Of a stretch of DNA of 64,000 nt, positions 45,409-55,367 are shown in pieces. The DNA comes from Solibacillus sp. FSL R7-0668 (GTDB lineage Bacteria > Bacillota > Bacilli > Bacillales_A > Planococcaceae): the NCBI RefSeq assembly GCF_038006205.1, contig NZ_JBBOUU010000001.1, positions 3,531,001-3,595,000 of the forward strand, in the 5' to 3' direction. The translations under genes and the position numbers were made by a program. The notes below the pieces were generated by a model. The model did not search any database. It saw only the letters and a list, made by a program, of their open reading frames with translations, and was not told where the DNA came from. Numbering within the stretch: the stretch's first letter is position 1; every line of letters starts with the position of its first letter.

Positions 45409-46227
45409 TCATTCCTCTGCCTGTTGGAGAAGCATTAATCTTTGCTGCCATGTAGAAAGTTGTTCGTCGTTTGTACGCTCGTAAACATCGATCAATTTCT
45501 TTGTTGCCTCGATATCTCCAGCAAGACTGGCTTGTTTGTAATAATGAATTGCTTTTGCTATCATCCCAAATTCGTGCTCATAGAGATAGCCTAGATTGAA
45601 CAACGCATCCATATGAAATTGCTCCGCTGCTTGTTCAAAAAATGAAATCGCACGCGCTACGTTTGGTTGCTGCCCAAGCTCCCCTTCAAGATACACCATT
45701 CCCATCCGATACAAGCCCTCTACATCACCACCATTTGCAGATTGCTCGTAATAATGGTATGCCTGTTGCTCATCTACCACGACACCTAAGCCTTGCTCAT
45801 ACATCATCCCCAGCGTAAACATTGCTTCGACAACATCCTGTTCAGCCGCCTTGACAAACCACTGTAAAGCTAGTGGTTCATTTAGCACCGTTCCCTCACC
45901 GTTCAAATACATATCTGCTAAATTATTCATTGCATCTGGATGTCCTAGCTGTGCGGCCTGTTCATACAATCTATATGCATGCGTTTCATCTTCTATTTCA
46001 AAATAGATATTACCAAGCTCATACATCGCCTCCACATCCTCCAATGCGACAGCCTTTTGTAACCATAAGCTCGCCTCTTCAAAATGCTGATGTGCTTTAT
46101 ATAATAATGCAATCGCCAGTATAGATTGCACATTACCTTTTTCAGATAATGCATAATGCTCCAGCCATTGCACCTTATCTATATTATATTTGCTGAGCCA
46201 AGCATTAAATTGTTGCTTTGTTTGCAC
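45409..46227 (-). CDS. SEL1/TPR-repeat protein
   Basis: 272 residues built from about five 36-residue SEL1-like repeats, e.g. AMYELGNIYFEIEDETHAYRLYEQAAQLGH, AMNNLADMYLNGEGTVLNEPLALQWFVKAAEQ, AMFTLGMMYEQGLGVVVDEQQAYHYYEQSANGG. A protein-interaction scaffold without a catalytic domain. Begins 4 bases after the LysR gene, so the two are co-transcribed. Function unknown. Confidence 0.85.
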   Translation of the reverse strand: MQTKQQFNAWLSKYNIDKVQWLEHYALSEKGNVQSILAIALLYKAHQHFEEASLWLQKAVALEDVEAMYELGNIYFEIEDETHAYRLYEQAAQLGHPDAMNNLADMYLNGEGTVLNEPLALQWFVKAAEQDVVEAMFTLGMMYEQGLGVVVDEQQAYHYYEQSANGGDVEGLYRMGMVYLEGELGQQPNVARAISFFEQAAEQFHMDALFNLGYLYEHEFGMIAKAIHYYKQASLAGDIEATKKLIDVYERTNDEQLSTWQQRLMLLQQAEE

Positions 46228-46231
46228 GCTA

Positions 46232-47119
46232 TCACTCTTCTCTTTGCTTAAAATAATCGACTAAATATTGCTTGAATTCTGCAGCAGCTGGTGGCAAATA
46301 CCGATTTTTTGCCCATGAAACGCCTACCGAACGATAACAAGGCGGATCTACCTTTAGCCGCTTCACTTTGTAATGATCCAGCCCTTTAATATTCGGAATC
46401 AGTGAAATACCCATACCCGCGCCAACAAAACCCGCCACCGTATGCATTTCTTCTGCTGCAAAAGCAGTTTTCAGTTCGATTCCTGCATCTAAAAATAATT
46501 CATCAACTAATTGTCGCAACGAATTTCCCTTTTTAATGGCGATGAATGTTTCATTTTGTACATCCTCTAGCTTCACTTCCGTTTGTTTGGTTAACGGATG
46601 CGTCGTTGGAACAATTACAAATAATTCTTCCATAAATAGTTCCTCGGTTTCAATATCAATTACTTTTGATTCAATCTTTTGTGAAAGACATAAATCGATG
46701 GCCCCTTCCTCTAGCCGTTTCATCAAATTAAGTGAGGTCGCCTGTGTTAAAGAAAATTGCATGTTTGGAAATTGCTTTGTCGTTGCCGCAATAAGCTCTG
46801 GCACTACTTCCATACCTAATGTATGAATAAAGCCAAATGATACTTCCCCTGAACCAGGCTTAATAATATCTTCAAATTCCTCTCGAATGCGCTCGTATTC
46901 CTCTAAAATAATTTCCACACTTTTTAAAAATAGCTCGCCAAAACGATTTAAATAAATAGAGCGCCCTTCACGATTAAATAGTGGCACACCTAACTGTTGC
47001 TCGATACTAGCAATTGACTTACTTAACGCCGGTTGGGAAATTGCTAAAACCTCTGCAGCCCGCGTCATATGTTGCATTGTAGCAACGGTTCTGAAATATT
47101 GAAGCTGTTCAATCTCCAT
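46232..47119 (-). CDS. LysR-family transcriptional regulator
   Basis: 295 residues: N-terminal winged HTH (MEIEQLQYFRTVATMQHMTRAAEVLAISQPALSKSIASIEQQLGVPLFNREGRSIYLN) and a periplasmic-binding-like effector domain. Closest in feel to the YybE/CynR group. It is transcribed away from the esterase gene at 47314, and the 194 bases between contain CTTAT-N17-ATAAG, so it may control that gene, as divergent LysR regulators often do. Ligand unknown. Confidence 0.87.
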   Translation of the reverse strand: MEIEQLQYFRTVATMQHMTRAAEVLAISQPALSKSIASIEQQLGVPLFNREGRSIYLNRFGELFLKSVEIILEEYERIREEFEDIIKPGSGEVSFGFIHTLGMEVVPELIAATTKQFPNMQFSLTQATSLNLMKRLEEGAIDLCLSQKIESKVIDIETEELFMEELFVIVPTTHPLTKQTEVKLEDVQNETFIAIKKGNSLRQLVDELFLDAGIELKTAFAAEEMHTVAGFVGAGMGISLIPNIKGLDHYKVKRLKVDPPCYRSVGVSWAKNRYLPPAAAEFKQYLVDYFKQREE

Positions 47120-47313
47120 TTTTTATACCTCACATCATTCATAACTTTTTCGAATCAATATAATAAGAATAATAAATTGTACTTATGGTTTATTAGCTTT
47201 ATAATAAGCGTTAGCAAACGGAATTCATATCAAAAAAGTTTTTATTTATCAATAGTTTTTTTCAAAATCTACAAAATTGACATATTTCACTACACAAAGG
47301 AGCCGAGAAGACA

Positions 47314-48060
47314 ATGAAACTCATCGCGCCCAAACCTTTTACAATCGAATCAGGAAAACGGGCTGTTCTTTTATTACACGGTTTTACTGGAAACACAAAT
47401 GATGTAAAACGTTTAGGAAAATATTTAGCTGATCGTAACTACACGGTGCATGCGCCTTTATATAAAGGTCATGGCGCTGGTCCAGATTTATTAATTCAAT
47501 CCAACCCCACTGAATGGTGGAATAGTGTTATTGAAGGCTACGATGACTTAAAAAATCGTGGCTATGATGAAATTGCTGTAGCCGGAGTTTCCCTTGGCGG
47601 TATTTTCTCACTAAAGCTTGGTGAAGAACGCCCAACAAAAGCGATTGTTACAATGTCTGCTCCTGCCATGTCAAAATCAACAGATAGCTTACAAAATCGT
47701 ATCGTCGATTATGCCATTAACTATAAAAAATTATCTGGTACATACGACGAAGCGATTGATAGCCGTACCAAAATTGCGGAGCTTATGAAAATGCCTTCGT
47801 TAAATTATTTGCAAAATATGATTAACGAAACGAGCGAAAAACTAAATGTCATTCAAACACCGGTTCACATTTTACGTGGACTTGAGGATGATGAATATTA
47901 CTGCGAAAGTGCTGACTTAATATACAGTTCTGTTAACTCTCGCATCAAGTCTGTCAAAACGTTCATTAACTCTGGTCATATTTTAACATTAGGTAAAGAG
48001 CGTGAGTTAGTTTTTGAAGAAATTTATCGTTTCTTTGAAGGATTAAAGTGGCAAAATTGA
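47314..48060 (+). CDS. Alpha/beta-hydrolase carboxylesterase (Est30-like)
   Basis: 248 residues; oxyanion motif LLLHGFTGNT, nucleophile Ser in GVSLGG (about 94), Asp in ILRGLEDDEYY and catalytic His in INSGHILT. Matches the small monofunctional carboxylesterases of Geobacillus/Bacillus, which act on short acyl esters. RBS AAAGGAG before the ATG. Two hairpins end transcription after it. Confidence 0.88.
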   Translation: MKLIAPKPFTIESGKRAVLLLHGFTGNTNDVKRLGKYLADRNYTVHAPLYKGHGAGPDLLIQSNPTEWWNSVIEGYDDLKNRGYDEIAVAGVSLGGIFSLKLGEERPTKAIVTMSAPAMSKSTDSLQNRIVDYAINYKKLSGTYDEAIDSRTKIAELMKMPSLNYLQNMINETSEKLNVIQTPVHILRGLEDDEYYCESADLIYSSVNSRIKSVKTFINSGHILTLGKERELVFEEIYRFFEGLKWQN

Positions 48061-48083
48061 GGTAATACTAACATTGTGTCCCC

Positions 48084-48160
48084 TTGCAAAAATCCCCGTT
48101 TTTGCAATGATATAAAACGAGCGGTAAATGGATCCCCGTCCACTTACCGCTCATTTTTTT
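48084..48160. terminator. Terminator hairpins between esterase and GDSL genes
   Basis: TTGCAAAAA/TTTTTGCAA (48084-48107) and GAGCGGTAAATGGA/TCCACTTACCGCTC plus T7 (48119-48160). The second is a strong terminator for the plus-strand esterase gene. Confidence 0.8.
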
Positions 48161-49532
48161 ATTGCTCTGACATTGCTAATACTAGAATTTTTGCTAATTG
48201 AGCTCGTGTTAAGTTGTCCTTTGGTGAGAACGTTGTTGCACTTGTCCCATCTACTACACCAATATCATATAAAAATGTAATCGCTACTTGCGTTTCACGA
48301 TCAAAATTGGCAATATCCTTAAATGGTGCAATTGTTTCTGGAACGTACTCTTCCCCGACAAAACCATTTGATAAGCGCAGTAAAATTAACGCTAGTTGCG
48401 CACGTGTAATTTGCCCTTTCGGGTTAAAGATACCGCCATTTTCTAGAATTAACCCAGCCTCATAAGCTGCGGCGATTTCATTTTGTGTATCTTGTGGATA
48501 CTGGCTAATATCTTTGAATGGCGCCGCCTTCGTAGCCTCTAATTCAAATGCTCTCACAATGACTGATATCGCTTGCGCACGTGTCACCTTCACATCAGGC
48601 TTAAATGTACCATCTTCATTGCCCTTCATCATACCATAATAGTAGGCTACATCAATATATTCCTTAGCCCAATGGTTTTGAATGTCCGTAAATGGTGCCT
48701 CGTCAATTACGATATCCGTAAACTCGTTCTCTAAATCAGCTAAAATCGCTGCGAAATAGTCCTCCATCATGATCATTCCGACTGCATCATAGCCCGCTTC
48801 GGTTAAATGGATATTGTTCGGATTCGTTAAAAATGTTTGTGTATTTTCCGCAATTAATGCGGATACATCTGAAAAAATACCTTCGTTTGCTTCTACTACC
48901 GTTTTCATCGAATTATTGATTGTTGTAACAAGCGCTTTTAATTGCTCTTGCATTGTTGCATCTTGTAAGTATGGATATGGATTGTATAAGCCCATCACAA
49001 CAATATCTACATCTGGATTCAATGCGTAAATGCTATCAAATATTTTCTTATAGTTTGCTGAAACTTGTTGGATCGCTTGGAGCACACCCGCAGCATCATA
49101 TGAAAAGTCGCCTGCTTCCGTACGCTTCACATTTTTTAATATATCATTAGCTCCTACACTTAATGTGATTAAATCTGCTTCTTTGATTGCCTCATGAATC
49201 GTTACTGTTTGTTGTGATTGACCATCTAAATTAAAAATAGGCTTTGATACATTGTTTTCAATATCATTTAATACATTGACCGTTGTATAGCCTGGATAAG
49301 CAAAACCTTTATTATATTGGATTGGCTCTTCTTGAATACCGAAATATTGTGCGATAAAATCAGCATAACCAAGACCCATTTCACCTTTTTCATTCATTCC
49401 AGCTGCAAGAGAATCCCCCAAAGCTAAATAATTGAATGCCTCGCTTGATTGTTCAGCAGATGCTGATAAAGATACAGGTAATACAAGTTGTAATACTAAA
49501 ATAAATGCTGCCAATATGCTAAACTTCTTCAT
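48159..49532 (-). CDS. Secreted GDSL/SGNH lipase-esterase with three SLH domains
   Basis: 457 residues: signal peptide (1-27, cleavage near ASA), SGNH hydrolase (block I ALGDSLAAG with the Ser, block III SVGANDI, block V NIHLTEAGYDAVG, residues about 35-265), then three S-layer homology repeats (FTDIQNHWAKEYIDVAYYYGMMKGNEDGTFKPDVKVTRAQ..; and two more to the end). The SLH repeats bind pyruvylated wall polymer, so the enzyme sits on the cell surface. Single gene. Confidence 0.93.
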   Translation of the reverse strand: MKKFSILAAFILVLQLVLPVSLSASAEQSSEAFNYLALGDSLAAGMNEKGEMGLGYADFIAQYFGIQEEPIQYNKGFAYPGYTTVNVLNDIENNVSKPIFNLDGQSQQTVTIHEAIKEADLITLSVGANDILKNVKRTEAGDFSYDAAGVLQAIQQVSANYKKIFDSIYALNPDVDIVVMGLYNPYPYLQDATMQEQLKALVTTINNSMKTVVEANEGIFSDVSALIAENTQTFLTNPNNIHLTEAGYDAVGMIMMEDYFAAILADLENEFTDIVIDEAPFTDIQNHWAKEYIDVAYYYGMMKGNEDGTFKPDVKVTRAQAISVIVRAFELEATKAAPFKDISQYPQDTQNEIAAAYEAGLILENGGIFNPKGQITRAQLALILLRLSNGFVGEEYVPETIAPFKDIANFDRETQVAITFLYDIGVVDGTSATTFSPKDNLTRAQLAKILVLAMSEQ

Positions 49533-49845
49533 CCATAACCCCCATATAAAAATGACTTGTTCATATTATAAAGTAAGCAACAATAAAAAATCAAAATAAT
49601 ATTAATTTTGGTTATTATTGGTTTAATACTTTTTTATTTATAAATGATAATATTCAAATCATTCTCTACAAATCACTGCCCTATAATAACGCTAATAAGT
49701 AGGATAGTCATACCGATTCTTTTAATAAATAAGCCTTACTATTTAAATTAGATATCTGTAGTGATTGGGAGGTTGATGGTACGAATTTTAAATCAATGAA
49801 TGCAAAAATTTGGTTTGGCCTAAAAAATTCATCCACTAAACTCTA
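49533..49845. other. Intergenic, 313 bases, nothing recognised
   Basis: Very AT-rich (runs such as ATTTTGGTTATTATTGG). No gene, clear hairpin or known RNA seen. Confidence 0.5.
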
Positions 49846-50283
49846 CTAGCTGTTTCTAAATTTCGGTAAAATATAATAAATAACAAAGCTCATAATGGCA
49901 ATCATAATTGCAATGAATGCTATTTTCGCTATATTCAATACACTACCTCGATATTCATAGGGTGATTCATAAACAGCCTTTATATAGGATCCTTTTTCAT
50001 GCTCAACCGCAATGGCCTCGGTTACCACTATTCCCTCAATCGCGTAATAAGCTGTTCCTTTTGGATACATATTCGAGAAATTCCCTCCGAATTGCTCCAT
50101 ATCTGAATAGCTTGTTACGTTCCCAATTTTCTTTTCTACATTCGTCACGACCTCATCTGTAACGACATAAATTGAATCACTCCACACAACAAAAGGAAAT
50201 GCCCATGTCGTAGCATACGCCAACTGTGCCATGAGAAAAAGCCAGCAACATACAATTCCACTTAACAGTATCCCTTTTTTCAT
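49846..50283 (-). CDS. Membrane-anchored exported protein of unknown function
   Basis: 145 residues: signal peptide (MKKGILLSGIVCCWLFLMAQLAYA), an outside domain of about 85 residues (WAFPFVVWSDSIYVVTDE..) and a C-terminal membrane helix (IAFIAIMIAIMSFVIYYILP) with a short basic end. No family recognised. RBS GGAGG upstream. Single gene. Confidence 0.65.
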   Translation of the reverse strand: MKKGILLSGIVCCWLFLMAQLAYATTWAFPFVVWSDSIYVVTDEVVTNVEKKIGNVTSYSDMEQFGGNFSNMYPKGTAYYAIEGIVVTEAIAVEHEKGSYIKAVYESPYEYRGSVLNIAKIAFIAIMIAIMSFVIYYILPKFRNS

Positions 50284-50340
50284 GTAAATCCCTCCAACAC
50301 CTCTTTATTCATTAGACTAAATAGTTTGGAAAAGGTTACA

Positions 50341-50378
50341 AAAACACCTCGAAACCAAAAATGATTCGAGGTGTTTCA
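50341..50378 (-). terminator. Intrinsic terminator of groESL
   Basis: GAAACACCTCGAA pairs with TTCGAGGTGTTTT, then TTGT. Confidence 0.85.
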
Positions 50379-50409
50379 AAGTATCTTATATTTTAAAAGT
50401 TAAGAAGGA

Positions 50410-52065
<1,656 letters not shown>

Positions 52066-52158
52066 TCAATCTATTTTTTACAATGTATTTTTAAGTTCAT
52101 GTGCAGCTAGTAGAAACCTATGTATAAAAACTAGCTGCAAGTTTAAAAGTTTTTTTAA

Positions 52159-52443
52159 TTAACCAACGATAGCTAGTACATCACTCTCGCGTAAAATTAA
52201 ATATTCTACGCCGTCATACTTCACTTCGGTACCTGAGAATTTTGAGAAGATAATTTCGTCGCCAACTTTTACGTCAAGCTCTAGACGAGTGCCGTTGTCA
52301 AGAACACGACCTGTACCGATAGCAACAACTTTGCCAGTTTGCGGCTTTTCTTTTGCAGAGTCAGGTAATACGATACCAAACGCGGTTTTTTCTTCTACTT
52401 CTACAAGTTCGATAATAATGCGATCTCCTAATGGTCTTAACAA
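52159..52443 (-). CDS. groS: Co-chaperonin GroES
   Basis: 94 residues from TTG at 52443 ([20 protein letters not shown]); the frame opens 9 bases earlier but that would put the start inside the AGGAGG RBS, which is 9 bases before the chosen TTG. Mobile loop [19 protein letters not shown] and roof loop are present. First gene of groESL. Confidence 0.97.
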   Translation of the reverse strand: MLRPLGDRIIIELVEVEEKTAFGIVLPDSAKEKPQTGKVVAIGTGRVLDNGTRLELDVKVGDEIIFSKFSGTEVKYDGVEYLILRESDVLAIVG

Positions 52444-52473
52444 TTGAAACAACCTCCTAAATATTTGTTCTTG

Positions 52474-52539
52474 TTAGCACTCTTAACCTTAGAGTGCTAA
52501 CGTAGTTCTTAGTTTAATAAATTCACTATTTTTTTGCAA
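52474..52539 (-). promoter_or_regulatory. groESL promoter and CIRCE operator
   Basis: TTAGCACTC-N9-GAGTGCTAA at 52474-52500 is a perfect CIRCE element, the HrcA repressor site. The sigma-A promoter is TTGCAA (52539-52534), 17 bases, TAAACT (52516-52511), placing CIRCE just after the start point. Heat should relieve HrcA repression. Confidence 0.97.
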
Positions 52540-52624
52540 GTATGTACGCTAAAAAATTTTGTTTTATTCTGAAATTCCTCTACAATGTATTAGAACTGTA
52601 CTCTATAGAAAGAAGGTTGAAGCT

Positions 52625-53350
52625 GTGACCAATGTTTCCTCACCTAAGTTTAAAACACAAAAAACTGCATTTTATGTGTTGTTAACTTATATCATTTGTC
52701 AATTATCTGTATTTTTACTTATATTCATCCCTGGATTAAAAGATTCCTTACTCGCACTATTTACGGGTACACCAGATGAACAATTAATCAAGCTTTCTGG
52801 CTGGTGGAGCACGATATCCTTTGCGATTGCCTTTATCGTTTCCTTCCTACTCATTTCACGCAATAATAACTTTTGGAATGTGTTCAGTGGGGAGAAAATG
52901 CCCCTAGGAAAAGCCATTGGTTGGGGCGTTATCGGATTCTTCCTCGTATTTTTAGGGCAAACGATTGGCGCCTACATCGAGCTTGCATTAGGTATTGATA
53001 TGGGCTCGGAAAATACCGAAGCCATTATGGATGTCACTAAGGTAGCCCCGGTCATGATCATTGCTACTGTATTTTTAGGTCCTGTCTTAGAGGAGCTCGT
53101 TTTCCGTCGTGTCATTTTTGGGTCAATCATTCAACACTATAATTTCTGGATTGCCGGTATTATTAGTGCCATTGTTTTCGCTGCTATTCATATGGACTTT
53201 ACGCATATTATCTTATATACAATTTGCGGTTTAATTTTTGCCTTTTTATATCACAAAACAAAGCGCCTCATTACACCAATTATCGCGCATATTTTACTAA
53301 ATGGTTTCGTGACATTTGTACAAATGAATGCCGATAAATTTCAGGTATAG
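52625..53350 (+). CDS. CPBP-family intramembrane metalloprotease (YdiL-like)
   Basis: 241 residues from GTG at 52625 (AAGG 8 bases before; the open frame goes back to 52559 without an RBS). Six to eight membrane helices; the protease motifs are EELVFRR (Glu-Glu-x-x-x-Arg), a second FAAIHMDFTH with His, and the final HILLNG. Divergent from groES as in B. subtilis ydiL. Substrate unknown. Confidence 0.9.
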   Translation: MTNVSSPKFKTQKTAFYVLLTYIICQLSVFLLIFIPGLKDSLLALFTGTPDEQLIKLSGWWSTISFAIAFIVSFLLISRNNNFWNVFSGEKMPLGKAIGWGVIGFFLVFLGQTIGAYIELALGIDMGSENTEAIMDVTKVAPVMIIATVFLGPVLEELVFRRVIFGSIIQHYNFWIAGIISAIVFAAIHMDFTHIILYTICGLIFAFLYHKTKRLITPIIAHILLNGFVTFVQMNADKFQV

Positions 53351-53362
53351 CAATTGCCATAT

Positions 53363-53442
53363 GAAAAGCCCTAGGAATTATATATATTTCTAGGGCTTTA
53401 TTTTATACAACAAAAAAACGCTACCAACTGACGATAGCGTTG
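53363..53442. terminator. Convergent terminators
   Basis: AAAAGCCCTAGGAA/TTTCTAGGGCTTT plus TTTT (53363-53404) ends the protease gene; AACGCTATCG/..TAGCGTT with T7 (53442-53412, minus strand) ends tatC. Confidence 0.85.
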
Positions 53443-53446
53443 AAAA

Positions 53447-54268
53447 CTACTGATTCATTTGTTCGATTTGTTTACGCTGTTGCTCTAGCAATTCTTCTAC
53501 TTGCAACTCTCGTTCACGCTCTTCCTCCTGCAAAACACGCGCTGCTTCAGCCTTCTCATATTTTCGATAGCCTATACGAGATATGACAATACTTACCTCA
53601 TATAAAATAAAAAGCGGAATGGCTATAATAATATTCGACACCAAATCAGGCGGTGCTAGTAAGACCGAAATAACAATTAATACAAAATAGGCATATTTGC
53701 GGAATTTAACCATTAATTTTGGATTAATGATTCCTAATCGCGCCACAAATAGTGTAACAACAGGCAACTGAAATAGAATGCCAAATGGGACGACTAGCTT
53801 TAGTAAAAATGAAAAGAATGCATTAATGCCAATAGTTTGCTGAATATTCAAATCATTGGATAAGTCATTCATAAAACGTATAACAAACGGGAATAAAACA
53901 AAATAGGCAAAGGCCATACCACCAATTCCAAGAATAAAGGCATATGGTATGTACTTTAATGTTGCTTTACGCTCTGTATCATGTAGCCCTGGAGTAATAA
54001 ACGCCCAAAGCTGATAAAGCAGAATCGGCGAGACAATAACAGCCGCAATTATAAACGTCATTTGTAAATAGACCGTTAGCGGATCGACTGGACTAAATGC
54101 GTTCATTGTAAAACTTTCAGCTAAATCGCTTCGTTGAATATATCGAATAATTGGTTTTGCTGTATAAAAGCCTACGAATAGAGCCGCAACAAAGAAAATC
54201 GCCACAAAAAATAGGCGTTTTCTTAGCTCCTCCATATGCTCAACAACAGTAAATTCTTGTGGATTCAT
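53447..54268 (-). CDS. tatC: Twin-arginine translocase subunit TatC
   Basis: 273 residues, six membrane helices; receptor for twin-arginine signal peptides. TatC signatures: VEHMEELRKRLFF near the start, SPVDPLTVYLQM, YQLWAFITPGLHDTERK and FGILFQLPVV. A charged C-terminal extension (about 245-273, EEERERELQVEELLEQQRKQIEQ) is longer than usual. 18 bases after tatA. Confidence 0.97.
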   Translation of the reverse strand: MNPQEFTVVEHMEELRKRLFFVAIFFVAALFVGFYTAKPIIRYIQRSDLAESFTMNAFSPVDPLTVYLQMTFIIAAVIVSPILLYQLWAFITPGLHDTERKATLKYIPYAFILGIGGMAFAYFVLFPFVIRFMNDLSNDLNIQQTIGINAFFSFLLKLVVPFGILFQLPVVTLFVARLGIINPKLMVKFRKYAYFVLIVISVLLAPPDLVSNIIIAIPLFILYEVSIVISRIGYRKYEKAEAARVLQEEERERELQVEELLEQQRKQIEQMNQ

Positions 54269-54285
54269 AGCAAGACATCCTTAGT

Positions 54286-54522
54286 TTACTTTACATCTGT
54301 TTTTTCGTTATCTTTATGTTCGATGACTGTTTTTTTTGCTTTATAATCATCATCGTCATCATCTGTTAACCCTTTTGTTGCACTGCGAAACTCACGTAAA
54401 GTTGTTCCCATGGCGCGACCTAAAGATGGTAATTTTTTTGGACCAAAAATTAATAAGGCAATAAGACCAATGATAATTAGGCTTACAGGTGTAATCGCAT
54501 TTAAATGTATAACGACTTCCAC
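54286..54522 (-). CDS. tatA: Twin-arginine translocase subunit TatA
   Basis: 78 residues from GTG at 54522 (GAGGAGG 8 bases before; the frame opens at 54552). One membrane helix (TPVSLIIIGLIALLIFGPKKLP, with the FGPKKLP hinge), an amphipathic helix (LGRAMGTTLREF) and an acidic tail (DDDDDYK). Forms the Tat channel with TatC. Follows rex. Confidence 0.95.
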   Translation of the reverse strand: MEVVIHLNAITPVSLIIIGLIALLIFGPKKLPSLGRAMGTTLREFRSATKGLTDDDDDDYKAKKTVIEHKDNEKTDVK

Positions 54523-54605
54523 TTTAGCCACCTCCTCTATTATTATGTACATTTTACAGTACTTAATGACATTTGGCTATTTATAGTAATGTGAACAATT
54601 TGTTA

Positions 54606-55238
54606 CTAATCGGCATTTCTTACTAAATAGATTAATGCCTGCAACTCCACTGATAAGTCAATGTTCATTACCTTTAACGTCTCGGGTACAGAAAGTCGGA
54701 CAGGCGTGAAATTTAATATCCCCTTTGCATTCATGCGTACTAAACGGTCCGTCATCATTTGCGCTGAGCGTGATGGCACTGTTAAAATAGCTAGCTCTGC
54801 CCCAAACTCCTCGTACATTTCCTCTAAACGGTCCGGATGGAATACCGGAATGTCACTTATCGTCGTCCCTTCGTATGGTGCTTTGGAGTCAAAGGCCACC
54901 ACAATACGAGTATTATGATTTTTTTGGAAATTGTATTTTAATAAACCATTCCCTAAGTTTCCGACCCCGATTAAAGCAACATTCATCGCTTCATCCTGAT
55001 CTAAGGTTTGGCGGAAAAATTCAAGTAAATAGTTGACATCATAGCCATAGCCCTTCTTACCGAGTGCCCCAAAATAAGAAAAGTCACGACGAATTGTGGC
55101 CGAATCTATTTTCATTGCATCACTTAATTCCTGTGAGGAAATACGCTTTTTACCTTCATTTGCGAAGTTTTTTAAAAATCGATAATACAGAGGAAGTCTT
55201 TTCGTTGTTGCTTGTGGAATTTTTGTTTCTGGTTTCAC
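54606..55238 (-). CDS. rex: Redox-sensing transcriptional repressor Rex
   Basis: 210 residues: N-terminal winged helix ([48 protein letters not shown]) and a Rossmann domain with [10 protein letters not shown] (NADH site) and [18 protein letters not shown]. Represses fermentative and respiratory genes until NADH/NAD+ rises. Same order rex-tatA-tatC as B. subtilis ydiH-ydiI-ydiJ. No clear Rex box seen in this window. Confidence 0.97.
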   Translation of the reverse strand: MKPETKIPQATTKRLPLYYRFLKNFANEGKKRISSQELSDAMKIDSATIRRDFSYFGALGKKGYGYDVNYLLEFFRQTLDQDEAMNVALIGVGNLGNGLLKYNFQKNHNTRIVVAFDSKAPYEGTTISDIPVFHPDRLEEMYEEFGAELAILTVPSRSAQMMTDRLVRMNAKGILNFTPVRLSVPETLKVMNIDLSVELQALIYLVRNAD

Positions 55239-55367
55239 ACGTTCTCCTCCTACTTGCTATTAGAAATTGTTTTAATCTTACTAAACAACTAGCTTCAAGT
55301 AAAGTATCCATCGTTGCGTGTAATGTGTCCATCCATTAAACTAAATAGAAGAAACTGAGGTGTAAAC

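Noticed and set aside
54590-54606. Possible Rex box TGTGAACAATTTGTTA next to rex
   Set aside because: Only half matches TTGTGAA-N4-TTCACAA, and it sits at the rex stop codon rather than a promoter.
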